A DNA stretch of 64,000 nt from Novosphingobium sp. JCM 18896 (GCF_025938095.1 NZ_JAPCZF010000006.1:124001-188000); one strand, 5' to 3'. Numbered from the stretch's first letter, positions 8,805 through 16,475 are shown. Notes: generated from the letters alone by a model not told the origin. Numbers and translations: made by a program.

Positions 8805-8892
8805 TTCACTTCCCCCTCGGCTGCGCTTGAAAAGCGCGCCGTTCGATGAATGACCTTACCGGAGCGAAGCCGCAGCTTCGTTCGGGAAAGGC

Positions 8893-8916
8893 GCGGGGTG
8901 GCCGAGGCCACCCCGC
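8893..8916 (-). other. Strong hairpin after the major curlin gene (possible attenuator)
   Basis: The arms GCGGGGTGGCC and GGCCACCCCGC are perfectly complementary around a tiny loop, 9-32 nt past the curlin stop on the minus strand. No T-run follows, so it is more likely a partial terminator or RNA-stabilising structure that keeps the first curlin cistron more abundant than downstream ones. That role is inferred. Confidence 0.5.
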
Positions 8917-8924
8917 AAAACCCA

Positions 8925-10049
8925 TTACTGCTTGACAGTGGCAACGTTGCTGTTGCCGAGCTGCGAAACCGTGGCGGTCGAAACCGGCGCGGCGGTCTGC
9001 AGAACCAGCGCGTCGTTGAAGTTGCCGTTCTGGAAAACGGTCGAGACACCGTTCGTCAGATCGCCCGACTGGTTCACGAACGCCTTGTTGCTGTTGCCGT
9101 TCTGCTTGATGAACGAGTCGGCGCTGCCGAAGGTCACATCCTGATAGTTGGCGGCGTAGTTGTTGTTACCGGTCTGAACGACATCGCTGTCCAGGCCACC
9201 GGCCGACAGCAGGCCAAGGCCCTGCACGATGACAGCCGTCGAGTTGGTGGCGCCACGCTGGAAGATGGCAGCATTGCCGTCGAAGCGCTGCTGGATCGTG
9301 GCGCTGTTGTTCGAGTTCACGCCACCGGCGGTCAGGCGAACCTGCTCAACGTAAGCGTAGTTCAGACCACCGACGATAACCGCACCGACACCCTGAGCGA
9401 TGTTCGCATCGTTGCCCGAACCGGTCTGATCGACACGGGCCTGGTTGTTGAGGCCGTTCGGAGTGACAGTGATGTTCGCCGGACCGAACGGGAAGGCCGG
9501 ATTGGCAAAGGTGGTCGAGAAACCGCCCTGCTGGATGCTGGCGTTGTTGCGGCCACCGACGTTGCTGTCCTTGACCTGGTTGACTTCAGCCTTCTGGCCG
9601 TTGCCGATCTGCTGAACGAAAGCAGCGTTGCGGCTCGCGATGCTGGCATTGCCGCCAACGGTTTCGTCCTGATCGATGTCAGCCGAGTTCGAATCGCCGT
9701 TCTGCTTGATGGCAGCCCAACCACGCTGACCGCCCTGCTGGTCGATGACGCCGTTGTTGCTGTCGCCGTCCTGATCGACAGCTGCCTTGTTGCCGGCGTC
9801 GGTCAGAGCCGGAAGACCCGCACCCGTAACGGCGTTGATGACGGCAGTGGCCTTGTTGACCGGCGTGGTGGCATCGCGGTTACCGATGTTGTTGCCGAAC
9901 GTCGAGTTGCTCGTCACCGGAACGGTGGTGTTCTTGCTGATGTTGACTTCAACAGCAGCGTCCGGAGTTGCCTGCGAAACGAGCTGCGCGTGAGCAACGG
10001 TCGTGGTCATGGCCAGCGCCGAGGCGCCGATAAGAAGCTTCTTAATCAT
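8925..10049 (-). CDS. csgA: Major curlin subunit (CsgA-like)
   Basis: This 374-residue secreted amyloid subunit has a signal peptide MIKKLLIGASALAM... cleaved after AHA (about residue 21). A 70-residue leader is followed by about twelve curlin-type repeats to the very C-terminus, such as GDSNSADIDQ, GNGQKAEVNQ, GSGNDANIAQ, GNSNKAFVNQ and the last GNSNVATVKQ. The start at 10049 is chosen because AGGAGA lies 9 nt upstream; an in-frame ATG 27 nt earlier has no comparable ribosome site. As the curlin gene nearest csgG and the best conserved in repeat form, it is the likely bulk fibre subunit. Expected route: Sec to periplasm, then CsgG pore to the cell surface. Confidence 0.85.
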   Translation of the reverse strand: MIKKLLIGASALAMTTTVAHAQLVSQATPDAAVEVNISKNTTVPVTSNSTFGNNIGNRDATTPVNKATAVINAVTGAGLPALTDAGNKAAVDQDGDSNNGVIDQQGGQRGWAAIKQNGDSNSADIDQDETVGGNASIASRNAAFVQQIGNGQKAEVNQVKDSNVGGRNNASIQQGGFSTTFANPAFPFGPANITVTPNGLNNQARVDQTGSGNDANIAQGVGAVIVGGLNYAYVEQVRLTAGGVNSNNSATIQQRFDGNAAIFQRGATNSTAVIVQGLGLLSAGGLDSDVVQTGNNNYAANYQDVTFGSADSFIKQNGNSNKAFVNQSGDLTNGVSTVFQNGNFNDALVLQTAAPVSTATVSQLGNSNVATVKQ

Positions 10050-10105
10050 GGTACTCTTCTCCTGTTTCATACGCATACCGCTCTTTTGAGCGGCAGTTTT
10101 GGATC

Positions 10106-10126
10106 ACCGGATTCTCTCTCTCCGGT
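10106..10126 (-). other. Hairpin in the leader of the major curlin cistron
   Basis: ACCGGA (10106-10111) and TCCGGT (10121-10126) pair around a pyrimidine-rich 9-nt loop, about 57 nt before the curlin start. A second hairpin with 10-bp arms lies at 10210-10236, immediately downstream of the csgG stop. Together they suggest mRNA processing or stabilisation between csgG and the curlin cistron. Confidence 0.35.
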
Positions 10127-10209
10127 CATTCCGTGCGTGCCAGAAGCCTTGTGGCTGCCCCCTGGTGCACTGGTCGCACTCCCCCGATGGCCGGGACCGA
10201 GTTGGTGGA

Positions 10210-10236
10210 CCGCACGGCCGCGACCGGGCCGTGCGG
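10210..10236 (-). other. Hairpin in csgG-curlin intergenic region
   Basis: CCGCACGGCC (10210-10219) and GGCCGTGCGG (10227-10236) pair perfectly with a 7-nt loop, 14-40 nt beyond the csgG stop. No T-tract follows on the minus strand, so a leaky terminator or mRNA-processing stem is more plausible than full termination. Confidence 0.45.
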
Positions 10237-10249
10237 AATTGGTTTGCCC

Positions 10250-11269
10250 TTACGGGCGGGCCGCCTTCGGCACCGAAGCCTGAGCGGTCGCCGGGCGCAC
10301 GGTCTGCGTGCTCGTCGGCGGGGTGACGGTGCGCGCCTGCTTGCGCTGACGCTCGGCGCGGCGGTCGGCCGGGGCGGCGTCGCGCCAGGCCTGGCTCAGC
10401 GCGCGGTTCTTCTCGGCCTGGTAGTCGGTCAGCAGCTTGTCGCCCGCGGCCTTGTCCGCGAAGTTCCAGAGCTGACGGGCACCGGGCTGGGCGCCTTCGA
10501 GGACGAGCGCGTAGACCGCCTTCTCGATGGCTGCCTGGGTGGCGATCTGCATCGGCTCGTTCGCCGAGATGCCGGCCTCGCCCTCGAGCAGCTCGTCGAA
10601 GGTGACGAACTTGAAGACGTTGGCGTTCATCGCCACCGAAGCGACCGTCTTGGTCGTGGTGACGTTGCCGAGCACCTCGCCGGTCTTCACCGAGATCGCG
10701 CGGAGCGAGATCGTGACCGTGTTCTGGCGCCACTGCATGTTGCCGCCGATGCCGAGGAAGCGGGCACCGAGGCCGCCGGTCTGCGTGTTGCTGTCGTAGC
10801 CGACGATGCCGCCTTCGAGCAGGATACCCGCGAAGAGCAGCGAGGGCAGGACGTTCGACGGCGTCTCGGGCTCACCGAGGTAGCGCTGACGCATCTCGCG
10901 GATGATCTGGCGCTCCTTGAGCAGGTTGTCGAGACGCTCGCGCTCGACCACCGTGAACCAGTTGCCGTTGCCGGCATCGCGCAGCGCCTTGATCAGGATC
11001 GAGGTGCCACCCTGGGTGACGGCGCGCGACAGGCTCTGGATGTTTTCCGAGGGCTTGAGCTGGCCGGTCTGGTCGGTGAACGAGTAGACGGCGATGGGAA
11101 CCGGCGCCGGCGGCGGCGGCAGGTAGATCAGGTCACGCTGGCTCGAGGTGACCTTGGCGAGCTGCGGTGCTTCGCTGGCCGTGGCGATCAGCGACTTCTG
11201 CGCGGCGGCACAGCCACCGAGCGCGAGCGACGCACACGACATCAGCGCGAGAATTGCGGTCTTCTTCAT
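10250..11269 (-). CDS. csgG: Curli secretion channel lipoprotein CsgG
   Basis: This 339-residue outer-membrane lipoprotein has a lipobox LGGC with acylated Cys20. In E. coli CsgG forms a nonameric beta-barrel pore that exports curlin. The conserved core is present: VAVYSFTDQTGQ, VVERERLDNLLKERQIIR, FAGILLEGGIVGYDSNTQTGG and the segment VTISLRAISVKTGEVL. The last 60 residues are an added basic and proline/threonine-rich tail not found in the 277-residue E. coli protein. ATG 11269 is used rather than an in-frame TTG five codons upstream, because the methionine begins a normal signal peptide and a G-rich ribosome site precedes it. It is 22 nt downstream of csgF. Confidence 0.93.
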   Translation of the reverse strand: MKKTAILALMSCASLALGGCAAAQKSLIATASEAPQLAKVTSSQRDLIYLPPPPAPVPIAVYSFTDQTGQLKPSENIQSLSRAVTQGGTSILIKALRDAGNGNWFTVVERERLDNLLKERQIIREMRQRYLGEPETPSNVLPSLLFAGILLEGGIVGYDSNTQTGGLGARFLGIGGNMQWRQNTVTISLRAISVKTGEVLGNVTTTKTVASVAMNANVFKFVTFDELLEGEAGISANEPMQIATQAAIEKAVYALVLEGAQPGARQLWNFADKAAGDKLLTDYQAEKNRALSQAWRDAAPADRRAERQRKQARTVTPPTSTQTVRPATAQASVPKAARP

Positions 11270-11291
11270 AATGTTGCCCCCCAATCCCCGT

Positions 11292-11849
11292 TTACTGGCC
11301 AGTCAGGCTGGTCAGGAGTGAACCTTCCACGCTCGACGTACCCGTGAGGGTGCTGCCGAGCAGCGAGCTTTCGGCCGACGTATTGGCCGAGAGTGCGGCC
11401 GAAGCGGCCGAATTGGTGAAGTTGAGCACCGGGACCGAGATCACCGTGTTCTCACCCGTGGTGTTGTCGAAGATCGTCAGCTTGATTTCGCTGAGCGTGC
11501 GTTCGAACGAGATCTTCTGGTCGCCCACGGTGAACTCGCCGGTGGTGCCGGGGTTCGAACCGGTAATCGCCTCGACCACGGACGACGACAGGGCGGAAAG
11601 CAGGCGGCTCTGGATCTGGCGGGCGAACAGCTGCGCCTCGGTCAGTTCACCGGTCGTGCCGTCTTCGCTGGCCGGCTTGTCCGGACGCTGCGCCGTGGCG
11701 ATCGCCAGCAGGTGATCCGAGTTGAACGGATTGCCGCCGAACGACGGGTTGATGAACTGGAACTTCAGCTCCTGGGCCGAAGCCGCGCTTGCCATCGAGA
11801 CCGCGGCCAATGCCGCTGCGCTCATGGCGACCAACCTCACCTGCTTCAT
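11292..11849 (-). CDS. csgF: Curli assembly protein CsgF
   Basis: This 185-residue secreted protein has a signal peptide ending ASAQ (about residue 26), followed by the diagnostic CsgF start LKFQFINPSFGGNPFNS. In E. coli this N-terminal peptide plugs into the CsgG pore and the C-terminal domain holds the nucleator at the surface. The core (ARQIQSRLLSALSS, TVGDQKISFERT, IKLTIFDNTTGE) matches the family. An extra Ser/Ala-rich tail extends beyond the usual length of about 138 residues. It is the first gene of the operon with GGGGG in its ribosome site. The CsgE partner normally found next to it is not visible here. Confidence 0.9.
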   Translation of the reverse strand: MKQVRLVAMSAAALAAVSMASAASAQELKFQFINPSFGGNPFNSDHLLAIATAQRPDKPASEDGTTGELTEAQLFARQIQSRLLSALSSSVVEAITGSNPGTTGEFTVGDQKISFERTLSEIKLTIFDNTTGENTVISVPVLNFTNSAASAALSANTSAESSLLGSTLTGTSSVEGSLLTSLTGQ

Positions 11850-11913
11850 TATGGTAACCCCCTTAGCTCTCGAAACCCGACTGTTAGGCGATTCGTTACC
11901 GGTGTTTTCACCA

Positions 11914-11928
11914 TTAACGAGTCGTTAA
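11914..11928. promoter_or_regulatory. 15-bp palindrome upstream of csgF
   Basis: TTAACGA and TCGTTAA form perfect 7-bp arms around a single base, 65-79 bp before the csgF start. The position is compatible with an operator at or near the promoter. No regulator is identified. Confidence 0.5.
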
Positions 11929-11964
11929 ATTGCTATTAGCCGAGTCAGACGTGCGACGCAACGA

Positions 11965-11996
11965 GTGTTTCAGAGCACCGTTCCAATCTGAAACAC
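11965..11996. promoter_or_regulatory. Perfect 10-bp inverted repeat upstream of csgF, candidate operator
   Basis: GTGTTTCAGA (11965-11974) and TCTGAAACAC (11987-11996) are exact inverse copies separated by 12 bp, a 22-bp centre-to-centre spacing of two helical turns. The site is about 116-147 bp upstream of csgF. It fits a dimeric activator binding two major grooves on one face of the DNA. The identity of the protein is unknown. Confidence 0.6.
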
Positions 11997-12740
11997 CTGA
12001 TGTTGCTGTAATCGCCCTAAAAGCAAAGCAAAGAAACCGGCTCGTCTTTCAATGTTAAAATAATTGGTTAAAATAAATAATCTAATACACAGAGAAAATC
12101 GCGACTTTTATTTAAGGCTCGGTTGGCTCCGGCGGGAAGCTATATTTCAATCGCGACTGAGAATGGCTCGCACGATAGAGCCCCGCGAGCGACGAAGCAT
12201 TGTCTCTCGGCCCTTGCCAAGTGGGACTTTCTGCTTGATACCTATCGTCGTGACGGCCCGAAGAACCGGCAAGACCGTTTTCTTACGTGCGCGCAGTCTG
12301 CGAAGTACTGCGCTGCGACGCACGCGGCCCTTCCCGCCACGCCACAGCCTAACCGCACCGAACATCGTTCTTAACGACTGTAAACCATGCGAAATCTGGC
12401 AAACCCGCACGCGCGACCGGCGGGGCCTATGCCTTATAAATTGGTGAATATCGCGCCGGTTTACACAATAGGCGCATGTTGCAGCGCCGCAATTAGTGCG
12501 GAGCGCGCAGCCACGCGGCGTGATTACGCGCGTCTTTCACGCGTATCACCGCAACACCGATTCGCATTCTCGCGAAGAATGCAATCTCGCATAACTACGT
12601 AATCTGCGCAGAACCTTGCGCCCGTGCGAGATCGATCGCCGCGACGCCCGGCGGATCGCCATGCGGCCCCTTAGGAGGAACGCCCATCGCGCGCCGCGGC
12701 ACGCATAGGAAAAGGTCGAAACGCCGAATCCGCGGCCGAA

Positions 12741-14447
12741 TCAGAGCGCGTCGAGCGCGCCGCGGTCGATTTCGGCCTGGAGTTGCCGACTCGGCACCCC
12801 CGCAGCGTGCCGGCCAGCGAGATAGCCGTGGGTCATGCCGCGCGCGTTGGAGACGCCGCTCTGCATCGTCGCGCCCGTATCCATGCGTGCCACCGAATTG
12901 CCCGCGACGTAGAGTCCGGGGATCGGCTGATCGTCCCAACCGATCGCGCGGCAGTGGTGATCGGCGAGCAGCCCGGCGGCGGCGATGGCGCTGCCGCCGA
13001 AGCGATGGAGCGGCACCGCGTAGAACGGCCCCTTCTCCAGGGTGCCGAAATTGGGGTGCGGCTTGTTGTAGGGATCGCCGCACATCCAGGCGCTCCAGAC
13101 ATGGGTGCCGCGGCCGAAATCGGGATCCTCGCCCTTCTCGGCGTAATGGTTGAATCGCGCGACGGTCGCCGCCAGCCCCTCGGCGTCGATCCCCGTCTTG
13201 GCCGCGAGCTCGGCCAGGCTATCGGCCTTGATCGCCATGCCTTCGGGAATCTCCTGGCCCGGCATGACGCTGGCGAAGGGGTATTTCTCGCGCTGCTGGC
13301 TGTCGAGCACCGCCCAGCACGGCATGTTGGGATGGGTCTGGGTGCCGCCGTGGATCGCATCGACCGCATAGAGGATGTCGCGATAGAAGGCCTCGTTGCC
13401 GAAGCGCTTGCCCGCGCGGTTGACGACGATGACGTGCGGCAGACCGATCGGCTGCAGGGCCGAGCGCCACAGCGGCTTGCCTTCCTCGTCCTCCTCGCCG
13501 ACGACATGGAAGCCGAGCCCGGTGATGTCGGGCACGCGCGCCACTCGGCCGCCGAACGGCCCGGCCATGCGGAAGTGCGCGCCGTCGACGGTCGAGAAGA
13601 CCATCGATTCGAGATCGAGCGACGAGCCCACGGTCTTGTTGAAGCCCTGGTTGCGCTCGTAGGAGCTGACCGCGACGACCACGCCCTTGTTGGCCTTTAT
13701 ATAGATGTCCTTGCCGTCCTCGACTGCATGGACACCGACTACGCGCTCGCCGTCGCCGATCAGGCCGACGACGTTGACCCCGGTCTTCATCGGAATGCCG
13801 CGGTCGAGCACGCCCTTGACGAAATAGGCGACGAGGCCGGCGCCGAGGCAGCGGACGTCCTGGGTCAGCCGCTCGGCCATCAGTTCGTAGTCCCACTTCA
13901 TCATGTTGGCCGCGCCGCCGCGCGAGAACATGTCGTGGTGGGTCATCGCATAGGGTACGAGCGGCGAGATCCGCGTCTTTTCCTGCCACTCGCCGAGGCT
14001 CGCCGCTTCGAAAGGCAGGCATTCGAGAAGGCGCCCCTCGCGGACCGCATCGTTCGACGTGCCGTAGTAATAGTCGGGACAGCCGCGGATCGCCTCCATC
14101 CTGAGGCCGATGGTGTCCTCGAAATAGCGCAGCGCCTCGCGCGCGTTGGTGACCAGGTTGAGCATGGCCACGTCGTCGCCGTAGCCCATCGCCAGGCGCT
14201 TGAGATAGCGGAAGCCGCTGTCGGCGGAGTCCTCGACGCCGAGCGCTTCCTCGTGGTGGTTGCCCGCGACCCAGACCTCGCCCAGCGACAGCGCGGTGAC
14301 CCCGCCGACCTTGTCCGCGCGTTCGAGCACGATCGCGCTGCTGCCGTGTTCGTGCGCGGTGATCGCCGCGGAGAGCCCACCGATGCCCGAGCCGATCGCG
14401 ACGACGTCTGCCTCGAGGTCCCACTGCGCCGGTAGGTTGCTGATCAT
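12741..14447 (-). CDS. FAD-dependent oxidoreductase (fumarate reductase / 3-ketosteroid dehydrogenase-like flavoprotein)
   Basis: This 568-residue flavoprotein has an N-terminal FAD motif GSGIGGLSAA (residues 19-28) and a conserved acidic residue in VLERADKVGG. The C-terminal FAD segment IPGLYVAGNSVARMDTGA is followed by an SNARGMTHGYLAG element. This is the FAD_binding_2 architecture shared by fumarate reductases, 3-ketosteroid-delta1- and delta4-dehydrogenases. A variant C-terminal motif and the GGSAIAAAGLL segment suggest an organic-substrate dehydrogenase rather than respiratory fumarate reductase, but the substrate cannot be assigned. The upstream TetR gene in the same direction and an operator-like palindrome at 14493-14510 suggest inducible expression. 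Confidence 0.8.
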   Translation of the reverse strand: MISNLPAQWDLEADVVAIGSGIGGLSAAITAHEHGSSAIVLERADKVGGVTALSLGEVWVAGNHHEEALGVEDSADSGFRYLKRLAMGYGDDVAMLNLVTNAREALRYFEDTIGLRMEAIRGCPDYYYGTSNDAVREGRLLECLPFEAASLGEWQEKTRISPLVPYAMTHHDMFSRGGAANMMKWDYELMAERLTQDVRCLGAGLVAYFVKGVLDRGIPMKTGVNVVGLIGDGERVVGVHAVEDGKDIYIKANKGVVVAVSSYERNQGFNKTVGSSLDLESMVFSTVDGAHFRMAGPFGGRVARVPDITGLGFHVVGEEDEEGKPLWRSALQPIGLPHVIVVNRAGKRFGNEAFYRDILYAVDAIHGGTQTHPNMPCWAVLDSQQREKYPFASVMPGQEIPEGMAIKADSLAELAAKTGIDAEGLAATVARFNHYAEKGEDPDFGRGTHVWSAWMCGDPYNKPHPNFGTLEKGPFYAVPLHRFGGSAIAAAGLLADHHCRAIGWDDQPIPGLYVAGNSVARMDTGATMQSGVSNARGMTHGYLAGRHAAGVPSRQLQAEIDRGALDAL

Positions 14448-14492
14448 CGCCGCTCTCCCAACGTCCGGCTTATGATACCGTGACGACTATTT

Positions 14493-14510
14493 GTTGCTAG
14501 AGCTTGCAAC
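14493..14510. promoter_or_regulatory. Operator-like palindrome before the flavoprotein gene
   Basis: GTTGC and GCAAC arms with two further internal pairs (7 of 9 positions match) lie between the TetR stop and the flavoprotein start, 46-63 bp upstream of the latter. This is a typical place and size for a TetR-family operator. Binding by the adjacent TetR protein is inferred. Confidence 0.45.
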
Positions 14511-14528
14511 TCCGACCCGTCAAGCCCG

Positions 14529-15200
14529 TCACCATTCGGCACGGCCCGCGAGCAAGGTACGCACGGCGTTGGCCACCCAGCGCTGGCGGTCACGCGCCGA
14601 GACATGGCGGTTGGTCAGCAGCACGTCGACGTACCAGCCGCGCAGCATGAAGATGAAGGCCTCGGCCACGGCCTGCGGATCGCGGCAGGGCACGCCTTCG
14701 GCATCGGCGCAGGTGCGGATGAAGATCGAGACGTCCTCGATGCCGAGCTGGGTCCGCTCGGCGGCAGCCTGGCCCAGTTCGGGGAAGCGGCCCGATTCGC
14801 TGTAGATCAGCCGGTTGACGTGGAGCAGGTCGCCCTCGAGGCTGATCTCGAGCGTGCGGTTGCCATAGGCCTCGAGCCCCGAGGCGAGATCGAGCCGCCC
14901 CTTGGGCGAGCGCAGCGCGGTTACCGCGGAGAAGCGCTCGATCTGCCGCCGGCAGATCGCCGCGAAGAGATCGGCCTTCGACGGATAGCGCGTGTAGAGC
15001 GTGGTCTTGGAGATACCGGCGATCTTGACGATGCGCGTCAGCGAGGTCCCGCCATAGCCTTCGGCCAGGAACTCGCGCAGCGCCACGTCGAGCAGCAGCG
15101 TATCGATCTGGGCGACATCGTCGAGCTTGGGCCGTCCGCGAGGCCGGCGCGGCACCTCTATGGCATCGTCTTGGACAAGCAACTTCATAGCGCCCAGCAT
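14529..15200 (-). CDS. TetR/AcrR family transcriptional regulator
   Basis: This 223-residue repressor has a basic N-terminal arm (RRPRGRPK) and a TetR helix-turn-helix around residues 30-75: FLAEGYGGTSLTRIVKIAGISKTTLYTRYPSKADLF. The C-terminal ligand-binding domain is in the AefR-like class. It is transcribed in the same direction as, and 81 bp upstream of, the flavoprotein gene, which it probably controls. A second in-frame ATG at 15188 (MKLLVQ) is possible; neither start has a strong ribosome site. Confidence 0.85.
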   Translation of the reverse strand: MLGAMKLLVQDDAIEVPRRPRGRPKLDDVAQIDTLLLDVALREFLAEGYGGTSLTRIVKIAGISKTTLYTRYPSKADLFAAICRRQIERFSAVTALRSPKGRLDLASGLEAYGNRTLEISLEGDLLHVNRLIYSESGRFPELGQAAAERTQLGIEDVSIFIRTCADAEGVPCRDPQAVAEAFIFMLRGWYVDVLLTNRHVSARDRQRWVANAVRTLLAGRAEW

Positions 15201-15323
15201 ACCAGCAGTTCGCCGCTTGCCCAGCTAGCAATGGTAGGAGCCCTTCCATTCCCGGGACGGAATGTGCAGCACCGTGAGCTCGCGCCGTGACGCGCAGACA
15301 TCATTCTACTCGGTCGTAAAGCC

Positions 15324-15422
15324 GTCGCCCCTGCGCAGGCAGGGGCCCAACCAGGCTCTCGTCCTGAAACGGAAGGCGCGTTGAGGCGCCGTCGGCTGGG
15401 CCCCTGCCTGCGCAGGGGCGAC
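15324..15422. repeat. REP-like element with 26-bp inverted arms
   Basis: Two exact inverse copies of a 26-bp sequence (15324-15349 and 15397-15422, core GCCCCTGCGCAGGCAGGGG) bracket 47 bp. Similar CCCCTGC-rich palindromes are common between genes in sphingomonads. It lies between the TetR gene and the SRPBCC gene and could act as a bidirectional transcription block. Confidence 0.7.
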
Positions 15423-15461
15423 GACAAAGGATTGGGGTTCAATCCCCGGCCCCGCCCCGCT

Positions 15462-15920
15462 CTAACGGTACATGCCCTCGCGCAGGTTGATGCCGCGTTC
15501 GACCCAGAGCTTGAGCGCGGCGAGCATCTGCGACCAGCCCATGCAATTGCCGTAGGACGAGCCCAGCGCCGCCTGGTTCTCGCGCCAGCCTTCCTCGGTG
15601 ATCGAGACCAGGGTGCGCGTGTCGTCGTCGAGCGGAGCGAACTCCATCGTCACCGTGGTCTGATAGCCGGGCTGCGCCTCGCCCTCGTTCGCTTCCCACT
15701 TCAGCACGATCTTCCGATCGGGCACGACCTCGATCACCTCGACCGGGAAGCGCCCGGGAAAATCGTGAAAGTCCCAGGTCACGGCGCTGCCCACCTCGAG
15801 CCGTCCTTCGGCCCCGCCCGTGGTGAAATAGCCCGAGAGCTTGGCCGGATCGGCGACGGCCTCGAACACCTCGTGGCTGGGGCGCGAGACGTGGGCGAAA
15901 ACCTTGAACTTGAGTTCCAC
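15462..15920 (-). CDS. SRPBCC (AHSA1/START-like) domain protein
   Basis: This 152-residue single-domain protein of the Bet v 1 / Aha1 C-terminal fold has a GTG start at 15920. FAHVSRPSHEVFEAVADPAKLSGYF, GSAVTWDFHDFPG and EEGWRENQAALGSSYGNCMGW are typical of activator-of-Hsp90-like SRPBCC proteins, in which a deep cavity binds a hydrophobic ligand. It is divergent from an ArsR-type regulator 62 bp away, a pairing widespread in bacteria in which the regulator controls the SRPBCC gene. Ligand and role are unknown. A second, differently arranged pair is at 53232-54043. Confidence 0.8.
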   Translation of the reverse strand: MELKFKVFAHVSRPSHEVFEAVADPAKLSGYFTTGGAEGRLEVGSAVTWDFHDFPGRFPVEVIEVVPDRKIVLKWEANEGEAQPGYQTTVTMEFAPLDDDTRTLVSITEEGWRENQAALGSSYGNCMGWSQMLAALKLWVERGINLREGMYR

Positions 15921-15964
15921 GGCGTGACCTTTCCAGAAAAACCGATTTGGCGAGTCGATCTAAT

Positions 15965-15984
15965 ATGTTATATATTCATAACAT
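15965..15984. promoter_or_regulatory. Operator-like inverted repeat overlapping the ArsR start codon
   Basis: ATGTTAT (15965-15971) and ATAACAT (15978-15984) are perfect inverse copies with a 6-bp AT-only spacer plus C, and the right arm includes the start codon of the ArsR gene. This lies in the 62-bp divergent promoter region shared with the SRPBCC gene. Binding here would shut off both genes. Confidence 0.6.
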
Positions 15985-16333
15985 GTCACCGTCCGAACGC
16001 CAAGACGCGGTCTTTCGCGCGCTCGCCTCGCCCGCACGGCGCGCGCTGCTCGACCACCTGCGCGACACGCCGCTGACCACGGGCGCGCTATGCGCGCTGT
16101 TTCCCGAGCTCGACCGCTGCAGCGTGATGCAGCATCTGAAAGTGCTGGAAGCGGCCGACCTGGTGATCGCCGAACGGCGCGGCCGCGAGCGCTGGAACCA
16201 CCTCAATCCGCTGCCGATCCACGAGATCCACGAACGCTGGATCGGCCCGCACGCGGCGCGCGCGGTCGAGAAGCTGGCGGGATTGAAGCGGGGGCTGGAG
16301 AAGCAGGCGAAAGCGACGGCGGAGAAGGCTTAG
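15983..16333 (+). CDS. ArsR/SmtB family winged-helix regulator
   Basis: This 116-residue protein has the winged-helix pattern of metal-independent ArsR members: VFRALASPARRALLDHL, then a recognition helix in RCSVMQHLKVLEAADLV and the wing IAERRGRERWNHL. No cysteine metal site of the ELCVCDL type is seen. The start at MSPSERQ is chosen from the family N-terminus. Upstream in-frame ATG 15965 and TTG 15947 would add residues encoded by the AT-rich operator. No ribosome site precedes 15983, so a leaderless mRNA is possible. It is divergent from the SRPBCC gene it probably regulates. Confidence 0.85.
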   Translation: MSPSERQDAVFRALASPARRALLDHLRDTPLTTGALCALFPELDRCSVMQHLKVLEAADLVIAERRGRERWNHLNPLPIHEIHERWIGPHAARAVEKLAGLKRGLEKQAKATAEKA

Positions 16334-16445
16334 CTGGCGTCCACGGGAGACGCATGATTGGGGATGCTCTAGTTGCCTTAGGATGCGGACTGTCGGGTTT
16401 TGCTCTGAAAGGTGGAATCTCCACCATTCCTCACCCCGTCACCCC

Positions 16446-16475
16446 GTCACCCCGGGCTTGACCCGGGGTCCCGCT
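16446..16475 (+). repeat. REP sequence, left copy flanking the GIY-YIG gene
   Basis: A 30-bp sequence with inner palindrome ACCCCGGG/CCCGGGGT around CTTGA. The inverse copy at 16811-16840 matches at 28 of 30 positions. The two copies bracket the GIY-YIG gene and no other copy was noticed in the window. Confidence 0.75.

Larger units (their letters stand above)
11850..12740. promoter_or_regulatory. Curli operon upstream region, 890 bp without a gene
   Basis: This is an AT-enriched stretch (especially 11880-12120) between csgF and the flavoprotein gene. Short plus- and minus-strand frames between 12064 and 12602 have no domains or ribosome sites and are rejected; none resembles CsgE. Two palindromes (11914-11928 and 11965-11996) lie 65-147 bp upstream of csgF and are listed separately. 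The long leader-like length fits the complex regulation known for curli promoters. Nothing else could be assigned. Confidence 0.6.

Noticed and set aside
12064..12602. Several 60-127-codon frames upstream of the curli operon, checked as possible CsgE
   Set aside because: None has a signal peptide or CsgE-like sequence. They overlap each other in different frames and are basic, random-looking peptides.
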